A DNA stretch of 63,396 nucleotides from an uncultured Collinsella sp. (GCA_900544235.1 UQUL01000007.1:1-63396); one strand, 5' to 3'. Positions 26,179-35,207 are shown, numbered from the stretch's first letter. Program-made: numbers and translations. Notes: a model not told the origin generated them from the sequence alone.

Positions 26179-26673
26179 ATGGCTCAACCCAAGATCCTTC
26201 TCACGCGTATCGATGACCGTTTCATTTACGGGCAAGACGTTGAGCTGTGGAACGAAGCCGTAGGTTCCAACCTTGTTTTAATCGTCAACGATGAGATCGC
26301 GGCGGATTCGCGCCAATGGGCACCCATGAGGGTGGCGGCGCCAGAAGGCGTTTGGACGCGGTTTTTCTCGGTGCAAAGGACCGTCGATATCATTCATACC
26401 GCAACGTCGCGCCAATGGATTCTCATCATGGTGGCGTCGCCCACGGATGCACTCGCGCTGGTTAAGGGTGGTGTGCCGATCACCAAGATCAGCATTGGCC
26501 ATATGCAGGCGGGGGAGGGCAAGCACCCCATAACGCCCGCAGTCGCCGTAGACGATACGGACATCGCTGCCTTCAAAGAGCTACAAGAACTCGGCATAGA
26601 GCTAGAAATCCGTTACCTCCCCAGCTCCAATCCCGACCCCATCCAACTAGTCATTGGGGACGTTCTTAAATGA
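26179..26673 (+). CDS. Orphan PTS EIIB-like protein lacking the active-site histidine
   Basis: The 164-residue product aligns along its length with the EIIB at 16455 (ILLTRIDDRF, LALVKGGVPITKISIGHMQAGEGK, AFKELQELGIELEIR). The phosphorylation-site motif RLVHGQV is changed to RFIYGQD, so Tyr17 replaces the catalytic His. It cannot act as a normal phosphocarrier. Either it is decaying, or it has a regulatory role such as binding EIIA or EIIC. No EIIA, EIIC or EIID is adjacent. The last residues (VIGDVLK) and the stop codon come from an inserted family A repeat. Confidence 0.82.
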   Translation: MAQPKILLTRIDDRFIYGQDVELWNEAVGSNLVLIVNDEIAADSRQWAPMRVAAPEGVWTRFFSVQRTVDIIHTATSRQWILIMVASPTDALALVKGGVPITKISIGHMQAGEGKHPITPAVAVDDTDIAAFKELQELGIELEIRYLPSSNPDPIQLVIGDVLK

Positions 26674-26831
26674 CTAGTCAAACGGGACACCCTTGGCACT
26701 TGGGGACGTTCCTTATGTGCCGGCCTTTTAGGAACGTCCCCAAGTGCCGGCAGATTGGGACAGTCTTTCTTGCCAAACGTTAAAGACTGTCCCCAACGAC
26801 TAGTCATTTAAGAACGTCCCCAATGACTAGG
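26649..26831. repeat. Nested palindromic repeat cluster, family A and relatives
   Basis: Three hairpins are packed here. The outer arms (about 26650-26679 and 26799-26829) are a family A pair with core CATTGGGGACGTTCTTAAAT. Between them lie a GGCACTTGGGGACGTTCC stem (about 26696-26749) and a GGGACAGTCTTT/AAAGACTGTCCC stem (about 26757-26794). The cluster provides the stop codon of the EIIB-like gene and precedes the convergent galM. Confidence 0.85.
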
Positions 26832-26895
26832 TAGCAAAGCGCCCGTCGGCAGTGGTGCCGGCGGGCGCTGCTGTGTGATATGTCGCGTTGTGGGT

Positions 26896-27948
26896 TTAGT
26901 GCCTCATAAAGTGGTACTCGATCACATTGCTGTAGGGGTGACCCGGGCCCACAATGCCCTGCGGGAACAGCGGCTGGTGCGGCGTGTCGGGGTACATCTC
27001 GGCCTCGAGGGCAAAGCCGGCGCCCCAGCCATAGTTAGCATCGTCCTTGGCGTGCTCGTCGCCCAGCCAGTTGCCGGTGTAGAGCTGCACGCCCGGGGCG
27101 GTGGTGTAGTAGTCCAGCTCGCGACCGGTCCACATCTCCTCGACATGCATCGCGCGGCGCAGGTTGCGACCGTACTGATAGCCATCGATGCACAGGCAGT
27201 GGTCGTAGCCACGGGCCTGCTTAATCTGCGGGTCGTCGGCCTCCATGCCAGGCGCGATGGGACGCAGCTCGCGAAAGTCAAACGGCGTGCCTTCGACCGG
27301 AGCGATCTCGCCGGTGGGGATATTCTGGTCGTTAATGGGGAGGTAGTGGGCTGCGTTAGCAACAAAGAAGTGCTCGCAGTCCATGCCGGCGTTATGGCCG
27401 GCAAGGTTAAAGTACGTGTGGTTGGTCATGGACACGTAGGTGGCGCGGTCGCTCTCGCAGCCATACTCGACACGAAAGACGCCGGTGCGCGTCACGGTAA
27501 ACACGGCCGTAAAGGTGCGGTTGCCGGGGAGACCCAGTTCGCCATCCTCAAGTGAGGTGGTCATGCGCACGGCGTTGTGGACCTCGTCGAGTTCAACATC
27601 CCATACGCGCTTGTGCAGGCCGTGCTCAAGGTCGCTGTGCAGGTTGTTGGCGCCTTCGTTGGCCGGCATATGCCAGTCCGTGCCAGCGATAGTGATCGTG
27701 GCACCTGCAGTGCGGTTGGCCACAGGGCCGATGGTTGCGCCAAAGCAGGCGGGGTTGTCAAAGTAATCCTCGAGCTTATCGAAGCCCAGAACCACATCGC
27801 GCACGTTGCCGGGAATGTCGGGCACATCGATACCCAGCACGGTGGCGCCATAGTCCATAATGCGAACGCAGATCTCGGGCCCGTTGAGGGTGTAACGATG
27901 AACGGGGGTACCGCACGGCGCGGTGCCGAAAAGCTCGGAAGTGATCAT
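26896..27948 (-). CDS. galM: Aldose 1-epimerase (galactose mutarotase)
   Basis: This 350-residue enzyme interconverts alpha- and beta-galactose before galactokinase. GalM marks are GATVLGIDVPD, GPVANRTAG, the histidine in NEGANNLHSD, and the catalytic NHTYFNLAGH; the C-terminal glutamate lies in GFALEAEMYPD. The ATG at 27948 has an AGGAA site; a longer open frame upstream is not family-like. It is divergent from the DeoR regulator. It differs clearly from the LacX group at 23202 and 48405. Confidence 0.92.
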   Translation of the reverse strand: MITSELFGTAPCGTPVHRYTLNGPEICVRIMDYGATVLGIDVPDIPGNVRDVVLGFDKLEDYFDNPACFGATIGPVANRTAGATITIAGTDWHMPANEGANNLHSDLEHGLHKRVWDVELDEVHNAVRMTTSLEDGELGLPGNRTFTAVFTVTRTGVFRVEYGCESDRATYVSMTNHTYFNLAGHNAGMDCEHFFVANAAHYLPINDQNIPTGEIAPVEGTPFDFRELRPIAPGMEADDPQIKQARGYDHCLCIDGYQYGRNLRRAMHVEEMWTGRELDYYTTAPGVQLYTGNWLGDEHAKDDANYGWGAGFALEAEMYPDTPHQPLFPQGIVGPGHPYSNVIEYHFMRH

Positions 27949-28153
27949 TTGGTTCCTAACATCGAGGTATTTCCGACAAACTGTAGCGCGAACAGGCGAG
28001 ATTATCACTACACCCCACTAAAGCAGGGGGTATTTTTCTCAAAAAAGTGATGATTGGAGCTGTGCGGGGGTTCATTTCTGACGCGCGCGAGTCTGATACA
28101 ATTTGTTCGTTATTGTTTGAATTGACGTGAGCGTGGAACAGCGAGGACTCATC
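27949..28153. promoter_or_regulatory. Divergent promoter region of galM and the DeoR gene
   Basis: TACAAT at 28096-28101 is a probable -10 for the rightward gene. It is followed by TTGTTCGTTATTGTTTGAATTG (28102-28123), which shares TTGTTTGAAT with the lacF leader at about 45216. An imperfect stem (ACACCCC/GGGGGT) lies near 28010-28033. Confidence 0.45.
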
Positions 28154-28918
28154 GTGATTAAAGCGGAGCGACAGGATAAGGTTCGGCAGCTGCTCGAGGA
28201 ACAGGGAACGGTCTCGGTCAAGGAGATTTCGGATGCACTGGGCGTCTCGGATATGACGATCCGCCGCGATCTTGAGGAGCTTGCAAGCCTGGGCGAGATC
28301 GAGCGCGTGCACGGCGGAGCCCGTAGTGCGCAGGGTCGTCCGCACGCTATGTTGCGCCATGAGTATTCGCACAGCGAAAAGCGCACCAAGCATGCCGAGG
28401 AAAAGCTGCAGATTGCGCGCCGTGCTGTGGAGCTTATCGAGGAAGGCTCGACCATCTTTTTGGGCACGGGCACTACGGTGGAGCAGATGGCCTCGATGCT
28501 GCCGGCGTTTCGCCTGCGCATTGTGACTAATTCGCTTTCGGTGTTTAACCTGCTTGAGGCACGCGAAGACTGCGACCTGTGTCTCGTGGGCGGTATGTAC
28601 CGTCGCCGCACCGCCGCTTTTGTGGGGCCAACGGCCGAGGATACTCTGCGTGCGTTGGGTATCGATGCGGCGTTTATCGGCGCCAACGGCATTCTGGATG
28701 GCGACGTGTCTACGTCTAATATGGATGAGGGTCGTATCCAGCAGCTCGCCTTTAGCAAGGCCGACTCGCGCTACCTCATCGCCGACTCCAGCAAGATTGG
28801 CAAGCGCGACTTCTACACCTTCTGTCGACTGGACAATTTGGACGCCGTGGTGTGCGAACCGGGCATCGCCGCCGAGGATCGTGTCGCCATCGAGGAGCAC
28901 ACGCAGATCATCTGCTAA
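28154..28918 (+). CDS. DeoR-family sugar-phosphate-responsive repressor
   Basis: The 254-residue protein has an N-terminal DeoR helix-turn-helix (QGTVSVKEISDALGVSDMTIRRDLEEL) of which VSDMTIRRDL is the recognition segment, and a DeoRC sensor domain with the GTGTTVEQMA phosphate-binding loop. LacR of lactic acid bacteria is a member and responds to tagatose-6-phosphate. GTG 28154 is preferred because GAGGA lies just upstream and DeoR proteins begin there; GTG 28127 is possible. It may control galM and the lac genes; that is inference from position and shared promoter words. Confidence 0.85.
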   Translation: MIKAERQDKVRQLLEEQGTVSVKEISDALGVSDMTIRRDLEELASLGEIERVHGGARSAQGRPHAMLRHEYSHSEKRTKHAEEKLQIARRAVELIEEGSTIFLGTGTTVEQMASMLPAFRLRIVTNSLSVFNLLEAREDCDLCLVGGMYRRRTAAFVGPTAEDTLRALGIDAAFIGANGILDGDVSTSNMDEGRIQQLAFSKADSRYLIADSSKIGKRDFYTFCRLDNLDAVVCEPGIAAEDRVAIEEHTQIIC

Positions 28919-29026
28919 CTAACGCTGCAGGAGATACTTCTGCCCCCTGCCGGCGCGGGGATTACCGCTTCACGTTGACGCGCAAATAATTTTGGGCAAC
29001 AAGGATGAGGCTATTCTGGGATATGA

Positions 29027-30259
29027 CTAGACTCCGTATTTCGTCTTTATGTCCCTTGAGAATGAATCGTAGTCTTCATAGAGCTTCTCTCTGCTTTCAT
29101 CCTCGGCGTGGTTTATACGTTCAAGGAGCTTATCCTTTGGAGCCTCTTTTGTTATTGCGGCCTCGCTATCGGGTATTGTGGATTGCAAGAATAGTTCTAG
29201 AGCATGGACGTCTTTGAGTATGTAGCCCGTCGAACGACCCGCTCCTGTTTTTTCGATTGCGCTGCAACTAACAAGCTGACCGAGGGTTCGTTTAACGGTA
29301 ACCTCGCTGATATCGGGGCAGTTGGATCGGATGTCGGATTTCTTAATGACGCCGGGTCTCTGTTGAAATAGAACGGCGATGCGCGCTTGCTTCGACATGG
29401 GACGAGTGCTTGATTCAATTAAGGTACGCTGCTCGAGCTGTCGGTAGGCGGCCAGGGTTGTTCCGAGCATGAAACGGATAAAGGGTACTTCGGTGTTTTG
29501 ATTTTCATTCCATCCGGTGGAGCTTGCAGCGAGAGCGTTGTAGTAAAGCGCTTTGTTGTCTTCAATAAGTCGTTCGATGCTGATGTAACGCGCAACGTCG
29601 TATCCAGTCTTTTCGAGCAGCAGCGTTGTAAGGAGCCGGCTCATCCTGCCATTGCCATCGTTGAAGGGATGAATGCTAACAAAATCGAAGATAAAGCGGA
29701 GCGATATAAGGAGGGGATCGCAAACTTGGCGAGATAAAGCATCGTTGAGGGACTGGCAGGCTTCTTTAATAAGTCCCGGGGTTGCTAGGGCCGAAGGGGG
29801 CCTAAAGCGCACAAATCGATTTCCTTGATCGTCAATGGAGACGATTTCGTTATCGCCATCTTTCCAATGGCCTCCATACGAGATTGCCGTGTGCGCCATG
29901 AGGTCACGATGCAACTGCAGAATGACCGATGGCGTTACGGGAATGGAATCGTGTTGCTCGTGAATAAGCGACAGCACATCTCGGTATCCAGCAATTTCTT
30001 CCTCTGCGCGGGAGCTTGGCTTGGCGGAATACGCCATGATCGCTTTGAGTCTTTTTTGGGTGGTAACAATTCCTTCAAGTCCGTTGGAGGATTGGGTGCT
30101 TTGGATCTTAGCCTCCTCCATTAGGGACGATAGAAGCTCGGGTTTGACTTGACTCAGAGCAAGCTGACGGCCTTTATGCTCGCGTATCGAGAGGAGGAGG
30201 TTGGTGATTGGAGTTGCTTCGAGTTCCGCTGGGACTGTGGTGTAATCGAACTGGCGCAT
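29027..30259 (-). CDS. Fic-family protein (AMPylase type) with C-terminal winged helix
   Basis: The 410-residue protein has a Fic_N region, an inhibitory-helix motif SNGLEG (residues 58-63, form S/T-x-x-x-E-G), and the catalytic core HPFNDGNGR at 197-205. It would transfer AMP or another nucleotide from ATP-like donors to a target protein. A winged helix of about 60 residues follows near 295-355 (KKSDIRSNCPDISEVTVKRTLG), so it can probably bind DNA. Upstream lies a large palindrome suited to autoregulation. The target is unknown and no separate antitoxin is seen, as expected when the inhibitory helix is in cis. Confidence 0.9.
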   Translation of the reverse strand: MRQFDYTTVPAELEATPITNLLLSIREHKGRQLALSQVKPELLSSLMEEAKIQSTQSSNGLEGIVTTQKRLKAIMAYSAKPSSRAEEEIAGYRDVLSLIHEQHDSIPVTPSVILQLHRDLMAHTAISYGGHWKDGDNEIVSIDDQGNRFVRFRPPSALATPGLIKEACQSLNDALSRQVCDPLLISLRFIFDFVSIHPFNDGNGRMSRLLTTLLLEKTGYDVARYISIERLIEDNKALYYNALAASSTGWNENQNTEVPFIRFMLGTTLAAYRQLEQRTLIESSTRPMSKQARIAVLFQQRPGVIKKSDIRSNCPDISEVTVKRTLGQLVSCSAIEKTGAGRSTGYILKDVHALELFLQSTIPDSEAAITKEAPKDKLLERINHAEDESREKLYEDYDSFSRDIKTKYGV

Positions 30260-30267
30260 GCGGCTCC

Positions 30268-30342
30268 TTTCGGTATCACGAACATACTTTCGATATCATA
30301 ATACCATTAAATGATACCGAAAGTATGTTCGTGATACCGAAA
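30268..30342. promoter_or_regulatory. Large palindrome over the fic promoter
   Basis: Arms 30268-30299 and 30311-30342 are 32-base inverted copies with one mismatch around an 11-base centre. Each arm contains two direct half-sites close to TTTCGGTATCA, giving four in total. The arrangement fits cooperative binding by a DNA-binding regulator, most simply the Fic protein itself. Confidence 0.8.
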
Positions 30343-30396
30343 ACTAGAAACCATGCTTCATAACTGCTTGGAAAGTTCGGATTTGACTATCTTATT

Positions 30397-30533
30397 GTCT
30401 CGATCTGTAACAGTTAGACGGTTAAAAGTGGGCTACGTGTTACAGATTGAGATCTTTCAGCCCTGGTCGCCCGTTCGTCTAAATCTATAACAGTTAGGAT
30501 TGAAAATCCCTGCTACATGTTACAGATCGAGAC
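30397..30533. repeat. Family B palindromic repeat pair, locus 1
   Basis: Two copies (30397-30453 and 30476-30533) each have arms of the form ATCTGTAACA and TGTTACAGAT around an interior of about 25 bases. The interiors differ (AGACGGTTAAAAGTGGGCT versus AGGATTGAAAATCCCTGCT). The pair lies between fic and the first lac module. Confidence 0.88.
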
Positions 30534-30561
30534 AAACGGCCTGCACGGGCCGAACCAAAAC

Positions 30562-30605
30562 AAAAAAGGCCGCATGCGAACCCGTGGAGGGATTCGCATG
30601 CGGCC
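30562..30605 (-). terminator. Terminator of lac module 1
   Basis: On the minus strand a 13-bp stem, GGCCGCATGCGAA with its complement, is followed by TTTTTTG. Confidence 0.92.
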
Positions 30606-30627
30606 GACAGGGGATACGCGGCTGAAG

Positions 30628-32049
30628 TTAGGCCATAAGCAGGCCGGTCTCCGCGACGTTCTTGTACCAGTACGCGCTCGCCTTGGGATAGCGCTTCTGG
30701 GTCTCAAAGTCGATGTAGAACAGGCCATAGCGCTTGTTATAGCCGTTGGTCCAGGAGAACTGGTCCTGCAGCGACCACACAAAGTAACCGGCGACGTTTA
30801 CGCCGCCGTCGATTGCCTTGAGGATCCATGCGAGATGCTGACGCATGTAGTCGATGCGAGGGGCGTCGTCGATAAAGCCGTCCTCAAAGTCGTCCTTATA
30901 GCCCATGCCGTTCTCGGTGATGTAGATCTTCTTGTAGTTGGGGTAATCGTTCTTAATGCGCAGCAGCAGGTCGTACAGGCCCTCGGGATAGATGATCCAG
31001 TCCCAATCGGTGGTGGGTACGCCTTCGCGCACGCATGACTCGCCCACGCCCTTGAGGAACCAGCGCGAGGAGCCCTTGTCGCCAGTGCCATTGTGGTTGA
31101 TGTCGTTTTCGCCCTCGGCGGCGCGCAGGAACTGGCACTTGTAGGTGTTGACGCCCAGGCAATCGTTGTAGGGGAGCGCGGCGGTCAGCGCGGCGATGTC
31201 CTCGTCACGAACGTCGAGCTCGCCGCCGGCGATATGGGCCAGCTTGGTCGCAGCCTCCATGGTGTCGGCTGCATAGTGGCCACGGAAGGTGGCGTCGAGT
31301 ACCCAGCGGTTGTTGATGACGTCGGCCATGCGAGCCGCCTCGCAGTCGGCAGCGCTGTTGGGATCGAGGGGATACTTGGGCTCCAGGTTCTGGACAATGC
31401 CGATCTCGCCCTCAAAGCCGCCCTCATGGAAGGCAACGACAGCCTTGGCGTGGGCCACCATCATGTTGTGCATGAGCTGGAAGGCCTTGTCCAGGCGGTA
31501 CTTCTCGCCGTGCGGCCAGTTGCCAACGATAAAGCTGCCCTCGGCGGTTGCGGGAATCTCGTTAAAGGTGAACCAGTGCTTGACCTCGGTGAACTCGGCA
31601 AAGCAGAACTTGGCGTACTCGACAAAGGCGTCGATCGTCGTGCGCGTCAGGAAACCCTCGTCGCCGTTCTGGTAAAAGGCCTCAGGTGTATCAAAGTGAT
31701 CAAGCGTGACATAGGGGATAACGCCGGCATTATTGCAGGTGGCAAAGAGCTCGTGATAGAAGGCAACACCCTCGGGGTTAATCTCGCCAGTGCCGTTGGG
31801 GAAGATGCGGCTCCAAGCGATGGAGACGCGGATACCGTTGATGCCGAAGCGCTGGCACAGGTCGATATCGACCGGGTACTTGTTGTAGAAATCGCTTGCG
31901 GGATCGGGGGAGAAGCGACCCTGAGCTGCCAGGAAATCGTCCCAGGGCACTTTGCCCTTGCCGTGCGTGCGGGTCTCGCCCTCAACCTGGTAAGCGGCGG
32001 TGGCGCCGCCAAACACAAAGCCGTCGGGGAACTGCATGGGGTTGGTCAT
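30628..32049 (-). CDS. lacG: 6-phospho-beta-galactosidase, module 1
   Basis: This 473-residue GH1 enzyme would hydrolyse phosphorylated beta-galactosides delivered by the adjacent permease. The acid/base Glu164 lies in TFNEI and the nucleophile Glu379 in YITENGMG. The phosphate-binding set Ser432, Lys439 and Tyr441 (SWTNGYNKRY) includes Trp433, matching LacG; 6-phospho-beta-glucosidases usually differ at that tryptophan. It is the second gene after the EIICB gene, separated by an intercistronic hairpin. Confidence 0.9.
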   Translation of the reverse strand: MTNPMQFPDGFVFGGATAAYQVEGETRTHGKGKVPWDDFLAAQGRFSPDPASDFYNKYPVDIDLCQRFGINGIRVSIAWSRIFPNGTGEINPEGVAFYHELFATCNNAGVIPYVTLDHFDTPEAFYQNGDEGFLTRTTIDAFVEYAKFCFAEFTEVKHWFTFNEIPATAEGSFIVGNWPHGEKYRLDKAFQLMHNMMVAHAKAVVAFHEGGFEGEIGIVQNLEPKYPLDPNSAADCEAARMADVINNRWVLDATFRGHYAADTMEAATKLAHIAGGELDVRDEDIAALTAALPYNDCLGVNTYKCQFLRAAEGENDINHNGTGDKGSSRWFLKGVGESCVREGVPTTDWDWIIYPEGLYDLLLRIKNDYPNYKKIYITENGMGYKDDFEDGFIDDAPRIDYMRQHLAWILKAIDGGVNVAGYFVWSLQDQFSWTNGYNKRYGLFYIDFETQKRYPKASAYWYKNVAETGLLMA

Positions 32050-32073
32050 GAGTCATCCTTTCTGTGGGATACG

Positions 32074-32101
32074 AATAGGGAGAGGTGCCCGAACCGGGAA
32101 T
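32074..32101 (-). promoter_or_regulatory. Intercistronic hairpin between EIICB and lacG, module 1
   Basis: GGTGCCCG and CGGGCACC form a GC-rich stem between the two cistrons without a T run. Similar stems occur at the same junction in modules 2 and 3, so it may set relative expression by RNA processing. Confidence 0.6.
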
Positions 32102-32124
32102 CCGGGCACCAACAGAGGGAGGAA

Positions 32125-33903
32125 CTAGTCGAGGTTCTCGCGGAGCCACTTGATGGCGCCAGCGGGGTCGCGAGTAAGGTCGATATATTCCTTACCGCGG
32201 GGAGCGAGCAGCTTAATGCCCAGGCGATCGGTGTCGGCCTTCATGTCGTTGTAGTAGCTACGAACCTGCGGGGCGAGCACGATAACGTCGTACTGATCCA
32301 TGATGGCAGTGTGCTGGCCATAGGCGCCTGCGGAGGAAGCGATGTTCTCTCCGGTCTGCGCAGCACCTTCCTTGATGGCGTTGGCGAGCATGGCAGAGGT
32401 GCCGGCGCCGGCGCACAGGACGAGGACCTTCAGGCCATCGACATCCTTCTTAGCGGATGCGTCGGCTGCGGGCTCGGGCTGATCGGCGACAGGCTCGCTG
32501 TCGGCGGCAGCGGCGGTCGGCTCGACGGAAGCGGTAGCCTGCTCGACAGCGGGCGCAGGGGCGTTGGCGGCGATGGTGGCAGCACCATCGGACTCGAGAC
32601 CCAGCTCGGCGGCGCGCTCGGCCTCCTGGTCGCAGAGCAGCTTATCGTATGCCTTCAAGAACGGCAGGTAGATGATGGCGTCCAGCAAGATGATGATCGC
32701 GACAAACACCAGGGCGATAAGCTGGAAGTTCGTGGTGATGAAAATGCCGATGGGGGCAGGGGTGGCCCAAGGTACCACGAAGGAGAAGCCGTTCATGCCC
32801 ACGTTATCGATAAAGAACTTGGCAACGCTCACGTTGACGCAACCGGCGGCAACAAAGGGGATGAGCATGTAGGGGTTAAGGATCATCGGCGCGCCAAAGA
32901 GCAGCGGTTCGTTGACGGCGAAGGCAACAGGAACAATCGAGGCCTTACCGACGGCCTTGAGCTGCTTGGACTTCATAAAGAGAATCAGTAGAAGTGGCAC
33001 GATGAACGTGGCGCCGGTGCCGCCGAACTCACCCACGAGCGACATGTTAAAGGTGAGGGAGTGGGCGGGGTGGCCGCCGGCCAGCAGAACCTGCAGGTTC
33101 TCGGCCTGGTTGGCAAGACGGATGGGGTCGATGCCCGGCTGGACAATCGAAGGACCGTGGACGCCGATGAACCAGAAGAACGCGGTGGCTGCCTGGATAA
33201 GGATAAGGCCAGGATAGGTTTCTGCAGCGGTAAAGAGCGGGGAGAGCAGCTTGATGAGCAGCTCGGAGAACGGAACGCCCATAAGGTTGCGCACAACCAC
33301 ATCGATGATGCCGCAGATGATGACAGCGCCACCGAAGGGGATGATGTCGCGGAAGTTCTGAGCGATGGCGCCCGGAACCTCCTTGGGCAGCTTAATGGTC
33401 AGATCGCGCGAGACGCAGAACTTATAAACCCACACGGTAATGAATGCGGCGATATAGGCCGAGAACAGACCGCGCGTACCCATGCTAGTGCAATCGAAGA
33501 CCGAAAGCTCGGAGCCGTTGAACTTGGTGGTGAACTGCGTAACAGCAAGCAGCAGCATGCTGCACTGGGCGGCCACCATGGTGGAGCCGTCGTTGAGCAC
33601 CTTGCCGGCGGGCATGCGACGGTTCATGGAAGCCGTGAAGTTCTTGGCGGTGGTGCCGGCAACCATGATGCCCATGACGCCCATGGTGAAGTTGTACAGC
33701 TTATTGCACCAGTCGATGAGCGGCTGGGGCAGCGTGATGCCAACTACGCCAGGAAGGGTGGCGATCAACAGAAAGATCGAAGAGGTAAGGACGATGGGCA
33801 TGCACCCAAGGAATCCGTCCTTGATGGCCTGGAGGTAGACGTTCCTCGAGATCTTCTCAAAGAACGGTTGATGCTTCTCGAGCATCTTTACGATGGCGTC
33901 CAT
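32125..33903 (-). CDS. lacE: PTS lactose-family EIICB permease, module 1
   Basis: The 592-residue membrane protein fuses an EIIC channel (residues 1-430, with the GVHGPSIVQPG and AVNEPLLFGAPMILNP family loops) through an Ala/Pro-rich linker to an EIIB domain whose phosphorylated Cys497 lies in LCAGAGTSA. It imports and phosphorylates beta-galactosides or beta-glucosides. The pairing with a LacG-type enzyme favours galactosides. No EIIA domain is attached; the only lactose-type EIIA in the window is at 45312. Transcription would start divergently from the LacI gene at 34180. Confidence 0.92.
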   Translation of the reverse strand: MDAIVKMLEKHQPFFEKISRNVYLQAIKDGFLGCMPIVLTSSIFLLIATLPGVVGITLPQPLIDWCNKLYNFTMGVMGIMVAGTTAKNFTASMNRRMPAGKVLNDGSTMVAAQCSMLLLAVTQFTTKFNGSELSVFDCTSMGTRGLFSAYIAAFITVWVYKFCVSRDLTIKLPKEVPGAIAQNFRDIIPFGGAVIICGIIDVVVRNLMGVPFSELLIKLLSPLFTAAETYPGLILIQAATAFFWFIGVHGPSIVQPGIDPIRLANQAENLQVLLAGGHPAHSLTFNMSLVGEFGGTGATFIVPLLLILFMKSKQLKAVGKASIVPVAFAVNEPLLFGAPMILNPYMLIPFVAAGCVNVSVAKFFIDNVGMNGFSFVVPWATPAPIGIFITTNFQLIALVFVAIIILLDAIIYLPFLKAYDKLLCDQEAERAAELGLESDGAATIAANAPAPAVEQATASVEPTAAAADSEPVADQPEPAADASAKKDVDGLKVLVLCAGAGTSAMLANAIKEGAAQTGENIASSAGAYGQHTAIMDQYDVIVLAPQVRSYYNDMKADTDRLGIKLLAPRGKEYIDLTRDPAGAIKWLRENLD

Positions 33904-34004
33904 AGAGCTCCTTTGCTACTTGATGCGCGATGCATGTGGATGGAACTGGTCGTCGATGGATGGTCAGGACTGCCCGGAAACCTTCCTACTTAAGGAAGGC
34001 ATTG

Positions 34005-34050
34005 CGAAATGACAACGTTGTCATTTCGTTAATGACAACGTAAGACATTT
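34005..34050. promoter_or_regulatory. LacI operators of module 1
   Basis: A perfect 24-bp palindrome (34005-34028) has core AATGACAACGTTGTCATT. An imperfect second site, AATGACAACGTAAGACATT, follows at 34031-34049. Both lie in the divergent promoter region. A GTGAACGGT word follows at 34076-34084. Confidence 0.75.
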
Positions 34051-34179
34051 TTGGAAGAGCAACAAGGATTTACGGGTGAACGGTCGATATTGTCCGATAA
34101 ACGGCTGATTTGTCAGTCGGGCAGGTAGTGTATGCTAGAACGCAAAAAAACAAGCGATGCAAAACCGACTGGAGAAGTA

Positions 34180-35190
34180 GTGGCAACGATGGACAAGAAA
34201 AATGTCTCAATGAACGATGTGGCGATTGCCGCGGGTGTTTCTCTCAAGACGGTTTCGCGTGTGATCAACGAGCCCGATAGCGTACGAGAGTCGACACGCG
34301 ATAAGGTCCATGCGGCCATGGAGGCGCTTGGGTTCCGGGCGAATTTTGCCGCGCGTTCACTCAAGTTGGGCCGTTACGGGTGCATCGGCGTGGTGATGTT
34401 CCACTTGTCGGGCGGCGCCGTGGACATGATTGACGGTATCGCAGATGCCGCCGAAGAGCGTGGTTTTGCGCTTACGATGATCAAAAAGCGGGCGGGGGAG
34501 AAGATGACCCTTGCCGATGCTGCGCGTAGGATGTCGCAGCTTCCCGTCGACGGCATGATCTTCAACCTGCGTCAGATGGTCGATGACTTTGATACCTTTG
34601 AGGCGCCGAAAGACCTCAAGACGGTGATTATCACGCCGATGGAACATCCTAACTGCTCTACCGTTAGTGACGATCAAGAGGGTGGTGCGCGCATGGCGTG
34701 CGAGCACTTCTTAAATCGCGGGCACAAGAACGTGTATTTCGTCTCTGGTAAGAAAGAGTCGCTGTCGAGCCAGTGCCGTATGAAAGGTTGGCGAGCGGCA
34801 CTCGAGGCGCATGGCATTGAGCCGCCCGAGCCTCTGCAAGGCGATTGGAATGCGGATAGTGGCTATGCCGCGGGCCTTGTGCTTGCCGATAAAGCCGATT
34901 GCACGGCGGTCCTCGCTGCTAACGACTGCATGGCAAACGGCGTGATGATGGCTCTACGTGACAAAGGGCTCAGTGTGCCCGACGACGTGTCCGTGATCGG
35001 CTTTGATGACGAGCTTTACAAGACGATTCCCAACTCGATTCTGACGTCGGTGAAGTTCCGTCACCGCGAGCTGGGCGTCCGTGCGCTTAACGAGGTCGTC
35101 GCAGGTCTGGAAGCCCCGAGCTCCAGAAGCCGTACGCTCGTCTCGGGCGTGTTGGTCGAACGTTCCAGCGTAAAGGACCTGCGGGCGTAG
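34180..35190 (+). CDS. LacI-family repressor of module 1
   Basis: The 336-residue regulator has a LacI helix-turn-helix (MNDVAIAAGVSLKTVSRVINE) and a periplasmic-binding-like effector domain ending in FDDELYKTIPNSILTSVKF-type sequence. GTG 34180 has a GGAGAAG site at good spacing, so it is preferred over ATG 34132 and ATG 34189. It is divergent from the EIICB gene and has a cognate palindrome in between. It is a paralogue of the regulators at 39165, 44093 and 53785. Confidence 0.88.
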   Translation: MATMDKKNVSMNDVAIAAGVSLKTVSRVINEPDSVRESTRDKVHAAMEALGFRANFAARSLKLGRYGCIGVVMFHLSGGAVDMIDGIADAAEERGFALTMIKKRAGEKMTLADAARRMSQLPVDGMIFNLRQMVDDFDTFEAPKDLKTVIITPMEHPNCSTVSDDQEGGARMACEHFLNRGHKNVYFVSGKKESLSSQCRMKGWRAALEAHGIEPPEPLQGDWNADSGYAAGLVLADKADCTAVLAANDCMANGVMMALRDKGLSVPDDVSVIGFDDELYKTIPNSILTSVKFRHRELGVRALNEVVAGLEAPSSRSRTLVSGVLVERSSVKDLRA

Positions 35191-35207
35191 GGTTTTTCGG
35201 CCCGTTC

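Noticed and set aside
29027..30342. A prophage or insertion sequence around the Fic gene
   Set aside because: No integrase, transposase or attachment-like duplication is present. The palindrome is confined to the promoter and does not flank the gene on both sides.
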